A stretch of 64,000 nucleotides of DNA from Schistosoma mansoni (Eukaryota; Platyhelminthes; Trematoda; Strigeidida; Schistosomatidae): positions 186,001 to 250,000 of the forward strand of contig NW_017386034.1 of the NCBI RefSeq assembly GCF_000237925.1, written 5' to 3'. Positions 58,722 to 64,000 of the stretch are shown piece after piece (within the stretch, counting starts at the first letter, position 1; each line of letters opens with the position of its first letter). The notes under the pieces are model-generated. The model made no database searches. It worked only from the letters and a program-made list of their open reading frames with translations, and had not been told where the DNA came from. The position numbers and the translations under genes were made by a program.

Positions 58722-59030
58722 TGTTAGGGATACTCTTATTGGTTCTCAGGTACCAAACACTTATTTATTGACCATTCCTTTATTATTTAACACGCGACTT
58801 TTCTAGATAAACCTTTGACAGTATGAGGTACCCCGTAATTTTGATATCATTTGTTTTTTCTTAAATAAGTATCAATTGGACTAAGCTCGGAGTTTCTATT
58901 TTAATGTGATTTAACACGAGTCACTCAGAAACGCTTCGTGCACCATATAGAACGCCATTTGGTTTAGTCGAATAAACGTTTGTTCGTTTGCTCCGAGCTC
59001 AGATCAGGTACTGGAATTTCGGTCATAACA
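58722..59030 (+). repeat. Possible solo LTR
   Basis: A 309-base block with TGTTAGGG at the start and CATAACA at the end, and AATAAACG late in the block, as in many flatworm LTRs. No target duplication and no adjoining gag or pol were seen. If correct, it is an old, empty LTR trace. Confidence 0.25.
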
Positions 59031-59329
59031 ACGAAGGCCGATAGAATGTTAGGCTCTTTATGTTGATTAGATAGCTCATGTATTCCTAGGTTCAATATAA
59101 TAAGTACAAATGTCTTACAGATCAGCGGAAATAATTGAGACAGATCCGACTCTCAATATTTCCTTTGAAAAAGCCATCAGCTGCAGATGTTCTTTCAGTA
59201 AGCTGAGATTATAGAGGGACATGATTGGTGTATTTACGAAGTATGTGAACCAGATGTCAACCTACTACGTAAACGGATACAAGTACCTGAATGGTGTTAG
59301 GATATCTGGAGGTATCGAGCGGGTGAAGG

Positions 59330-59540
59330 TTGCTCATTATCGTGGATTGACTGAGATTAAACATTAACACTGTCGGATCACGTGTCAGTGGTCCAGATGT
59401 TAAGCGTCCTCACTCAAGACTGAAGATTGTGGGTTCGATTTTGAGGGTGCAATGTCGTGAGTTTGCATCTGTGAAAAGTCTCACACAAGAAGGAAGTGGT
59501 CGTTCAGTGCTTCCAGAATTTTGATGGTGGACTAGTCGGG
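59330..59540 (+). repeat. SM-alpha type SINE, strongly decayed
   Basis: GTGGATTGACTGAGATTAAA, AGTGGTCCAGATGTTAAGCG, a B box (GGGTTCGATTTTG) and the end TTCAGTGCTTCCAGAATTTT, then GATGGTGGACTAG, follow the SM-alpha order. The ribozyme core is no longer recognisable. Confidence 0.65.
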
Positions 59541-61349
59541 ATCAGTCCGTGCTTTACACTACGAAAGGTTAATCCATGCTACAGTATAAATGGTAGTTTC
59601 CACCGCAGGCTTTGAGGATTAAAAGCCATTTTGAGTGGCGCTATCATGAAACAGATCTGTCTTGTCACTAGAACTAGCTACACTGCCATTTATTATTGGA
59701 CAGGCTTACATCATTTCCTGGTTCGCCACTACCATGAAACCAGGGAGCTAATCATTTAATCATTCATCTTCATGGTTCTCACTTACCAAAGTAAAATTAG
59801 TTTACTGTTTATAATAAATGCCTCATATGGAAATCTTAAACTATACTGATAGATCAATAATATGACACTCTAAGCCTTGAAATCTTGCCCTATGCCTTTT
59901 GCAGAATATCTATTCAATATATTGTATGCCGACGTCGCTTAACACCAGACAATGTTCAGCATCAGTACAAATGGCTGATATTTGTCTTAGTGAACTCACT
60001 TTACAAACAGAGAAAAAACGTATATACCAGTAAGCTGTTTGTGAATAGTAAAAATTGTTTTTGCTTTACAGATGGATCGCACCTTAAAAGACTATTTTCT
60101 CGAGTACTATAATAATTATGCTTTTATATTTCTTCAGTGACCTGTGAACGGACCTGCAAGCAGAAAGATCTCTAAGGTAACGTAAGACAGTGGATGTATA
60201 AGATATTGGAGATATTTAGTTTGTGTTCTTTCAGCTTCAAAACACTCTAATATACCTCAAAAATAGACAAAACGTAGGTACAAGCTATTCTGTGCTTCTT
60301 CTAAGGCCAACAAACCAGCTCCGTACACGTTTTATAGAGCAGCCCAAACACGTGAAGATTAAAACGTGAATGTCCGGTATCTACATTTGTGCAATTAAAA
60401 AACCACTCAAAGTTTTTAACCAAAATGCATAAGTTGACCACTGAACCACTGAAATGCACACCATTTCATTACCAGATGACGGCATGAGAAAACAGTTTTA
60501 TACCCCATCCGCTATAATTTCGTTGATTTTGGTGACAGACGTTCAAAAGGATGCAACCAGAAGCTTTATTATGAAATAATCTTTGTATACTTTAAGACCC
60601 CAGTAACTGTAAGTTGTAATAACTGAGATAGTGTCAATCAATATCCAATCTTACTCCGGATAAGGCTTACTTTATTGACTATTATTGTTTTCAGTCATGT
60701 TCAGTATACTGGCGTCTGATTATTTATCGGTCGCTTTCTACCAACCTCTACTGTTAACCATAGCAAATGTTTTGCATGAGCACTAACGGTCGTTAGATGC
60801 GAAGGTGGATGAAAATAAAACCAGATTGAGGAATTCACACACTGAGTTTTCTACCAGACAAACTTTGAAGTTGAGCGTATAATTAATGAGTAAATTTATA
60901 GTAGAACTAATACCAGATAAGGCCATAATTCTACAAGCTCATCAATAGTCAACTTTCGAGTCCGGATCCCCCTAATCGTGTATCAGACTATCCGGTTTTT
61001 ATAAGGCACTTAAAAGGAAGACAACATCGCACCATATAAACGATGTATTTAAATACTGCGAGTATAGAATAGTAATAAGCACAATCGGCAATCAGCCGAC
61101 TTGTGTATTTCTTCCACTTCTTCCACACAAACAAGTTCAAAGTTTGAGTAAGACAAACTTGTTCAAAATACATTGAAATTACTGATATTTAGTATGACTT
61201 ATTATTTAGTTAAGTGTTTTCAGTTCTTTCTGTAACATTTGCATATTCAAGAGCTTGCAAAGCCTATATTTGTCTAACGGTTATCAACATCAAGTTCAGA
61301 ATGGTTAGTTGAAATATAAACGCAGGGAATAACCGTAATTCAAAGATTT
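59541..61349. other. Gene-free AT-rich stretch
   Basis: Nothing recognised. Confidence 0.45.
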
Positions 61350-64000
61350 TTACATTTACCTACAAGTCCATAAAATACCCCAAAATGAAACCTGGAGAGG
61401 AATCTCAGAGTAGCGTGCACTGTGATGCTCACACGATTTAAAAACCAAAACCCAATGTCTCATCAAGCACCAAATCACATCTGGACAGAGATTTCCATTT
61501 CCAGGTATACTGGTTTTAAACAGAAAGACAGTAGTAAAGGAAGCCCTAAAACTGGATAATCTAAAACGCTTTTTTGGAGAAGGACACAGTAACGATATCT
61601 GCACTATGTCCTTATCAATACTTAGAACCAATGATTCGACATTCGAATGCAATTCTCGTGACCGCCAGACTCAGTGCCGCTGTAACGGATCGGTACACAA
61701 GCAGTACTACCGTGGTGAACGAGTACGTTTATTTCAAGTCATATGTGCTTGGCTGTAGAATATATACACCAAACCAACCCAAAGCATTCACGGCTCTATT
61801 GACTCCCAAAGCAGCCATATCCATCCTCACTAATTTAACAAACCCAGTAACAGCCCAAAACGTGACCATGGCAGCCACAACAAGACAAAGTGCGGCACAA
61901 ACATGAAGAATTCACCTCATAAACCACCGACCACTAAACATGTACCGTCAATGATGCTGAGAAGAAGCGGATGGTTGTCAGGAGGAGGAATAGTTCCATC
62001 GCACCTATGGACCACGGTGCCAGAGTAAATTCCTTAGTGCGCTTGATGTCTCACAACTACAGAGTAACTTACGAGGAAACAGCCCAGCCTTTGATAATCG
62101 GTGGTGGAGCAAATACTGCATCCTGCTTAGTGAGGTGAGTACCCGAACACAAAGTGTGCCGTTTATACAGTGGCCATACCAGAACCTTAACCAAATTTTC
62201 TCCTTCATGAGTGGCCTGATCTTGGACATACAGCAGCTGAAGTCCTTTTGATATCCAAGCTATCAGCTGTTAAACATTAGTCAAATATTACAGTCAAACA
62301 TGAAAAACCTCTGTCTTTAAGAAGGGCCAGAAGAAAACCATGCCTACAGAACTGATTGACTTCCAGTAAACTACAACTTCTTCATTGTCTGACAGACGGA
62401 AGTTATCACAGAGGAGAGCCATGTAAGGTGACAAACACCTGAGAGCCTTTACAGCAATGTGGGGAAATTAGAAATTAATTAGGGAGAGGTTAGAAAAATA
62501 TGTTTCCAGTTCAACTTAAAGATTATGGCCCTCTCCTGACGTCATTGGCGATGAAGTTAGTTTGTAAGGAATGACACTATTCGGATACATTAGTAACACG
62601 AAACACGAGGCGGAATGGCGGTGCGAATTAACGGCTACTTCAAAGCCACATTAACACCGACAATCAAAGTTTCAGAGTTGCTGAAATCTTACAGGGGCCG
62701 CATTAGCGCGAACGGAGACAATTGCTTGGCTGTAGGAAAATACCGTCCTCCTACACGAAATAACAAGGAAGGAATTGATAACCTATTTTATATTACTTCT
62801 ACAACACCTGACGTTCGAGCAGAGACATTTAGCCGGAGGCTTCAACACTTCATCCCTTAATCTCAGTAAGTAGTATACAAGCCCAATATGGTGGTTTCGT
62901 AAGGGACTTTTCATGCCCATTGGAAGTTTGAGAATTATTGAATATGTAGGCGGTGCACAAGATGGAGCTCAGATAGTAAACATTAAAGACCAAACTATTT
63001 ATCATCAAACGACCTGAGGAGGCCAACATCCATGGGTTACTAGGGAATAGTGACCTAGGAAAAGTATTATTTGACGAGGTCACTAATTAAGTATTTCAGG
63101 CAGACGCGAGCGCTCTCCACAATTGTTACACTACGGCAAGCTACACGACCATGAGAAAAGATCCTTAATATGCTGGTGACTACGAAAGTGATGAAGGTTA
63201 ACAATGGTTGACCACGGGGAGACAAAGCGAAGTTTTATTCTATAAGCTATCCCACACAACTTATTTCATGCAAAAACCACACGTGAAAAGAGAATATTTT
63301 GTCTTGGGTGAGGTACAGAAATGCCGACACACAAAAAGGCGAGGCTGTCACAGAGAAGTGTTTCCTCAAATGATTTTGACCTCAGCTCTAAAACGGCATT
63401 GAGGAATAAATCTAACTTCAAAATGCAAAGCGTTAGGAGACCAAGCTAGCGGTAAAACACAAGCCAACACAAAATATGTTCACTTCCAAACGGAAACCCA
63501 CAAACCAGGAAAACTGCGCCTTTGAAAGGCCTAACGATAAAGAATTTACCAACATGGAAATGATGGAAATCTTTTGTTCCAACTTCGCTGATCAGTTGAA
63601 CGAAGAAACCACAAACACCTAACAATCTTCAACTGTAATGCCATCAGACGGTCTACGAAATATCCACTTAACTCTCTATCTAGTGAAAAAAGGAACCAGA
63701 ATTTTCAGGAAAGTCATAACATCCGTCCTATAGTCCTGGAACTAGACCGAATCTACCACAACAGCGACGTGAAACCCGTTGAGGAACTCAGTAGAGTCAA
63801 GGTAACCTTCAAAAGAATGAAAACAGGTCACTCTATCCCTATCTTTCTTAAGAGCCAGAAGGAATAATCCGACCTGTCGGAGGTAGGGGTGGGAATAAAG
63901 AGTAAAAAAAATGAGGGAATCCAAAGGGAAAACAACTTAACCCACGAAGCTCAATACGGGTTTTAGAATAGTCGAGCGATGTGCGCCCAATTTTCTCATA
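61350..64000. other. Less AT-rich zone of unknown identity
   Basis: Composition differs from the AT-rich flank. Open frames include 61574-61906 (+, 110 codons, Thr/Ala-rich with FKSYVLGCRIYTPNQPKAFT), 62615-62860 (+, 81 codons) and a stretch at 63736-63867 (+) with ELSRVKVTFKRMKTGHSIPI. None matches a family I know. The mix of short broken frames suggests decayed mobile-element coding sequence, but that is inference. Confidence 0.35.

Noticed and set aside
61130-61170. Short inverted repeat ACAAGTT / AACTTGT
   Set aside because: Seven bases in AT-rich sequence is expected by chance.
1-64000. CRISPR arrays, bacterial operons or ribosome binding sites
   Set aside because: Introns with GT-AG borders, metazoan genes and retroelements show this is eukaryotic nuclear DNA; no regularly spaced repeats exist.

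Overview
The window is AT-rich eukaryotic DNA, most probably from a blood fluke (Schistosoma or a close schistosomatid). The main evidence is several copies of the SM-alpha type tRNA-derived repeat that carries a hammerhead ribozyme. Schistosome-style RTE and CR1-like LINEs, Penelope-like fragments and a CsRn1/gypsy-type LTR element support this, as do spliced genes with GT-AG introns. I cannot fix the species. A 200-base run of N lies at 5614-5813.

Layout. 1-16.6 kb is gene-free as far as I can see: AT-rich sequence with old repeats (SM-alpha copies, two LTR-like repeats in opposite orientation, a pair of unnamed interspersed repeats, LINE and Penelope scraps). 16.6-20.3 kb is a pile of broken retroelements: a Penelope GIY-YIG domain, a CR1-like fragment and a second LINE with ORF1. 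21258-27526 is a young LTR retrotransposon with apparently identical LTRs and a 4-bp target duplication. 27.5-33.4 kb is a stack of SM-alpha copies and CR1-like LINEs, including a long LINE inserted into the tail of an older relative.

Two host genes are recognised. A CARD-caspase (34733-35872, +) occupies a single exon. A TFIP11/Ntr1-type G-patch splicing factor runs on the minus strand from 53103 to 36671. Seven of its exons were located, all with GT-AG borders. The exon(s) linking the G-patch part to the GCFC domain were not found, in an intron that holds two RTE-like LINEs. The two genes converge with about 0.8 kb between their stop codons. A further RTE LINE with a good target-site duplication sits antisense in a TFIP11 intron, and a CR1-like LINE tail ends only about 60 bp upstream of the TFIP11 start codon.

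53.16-55.3 kb is CR1-like LINE remains. 55.3-64 kb holds a candidate small membrane protein, one more SM-alpha relic and a possible solo LTR. The last 3 kb is less AT-rich and I could not identify it.
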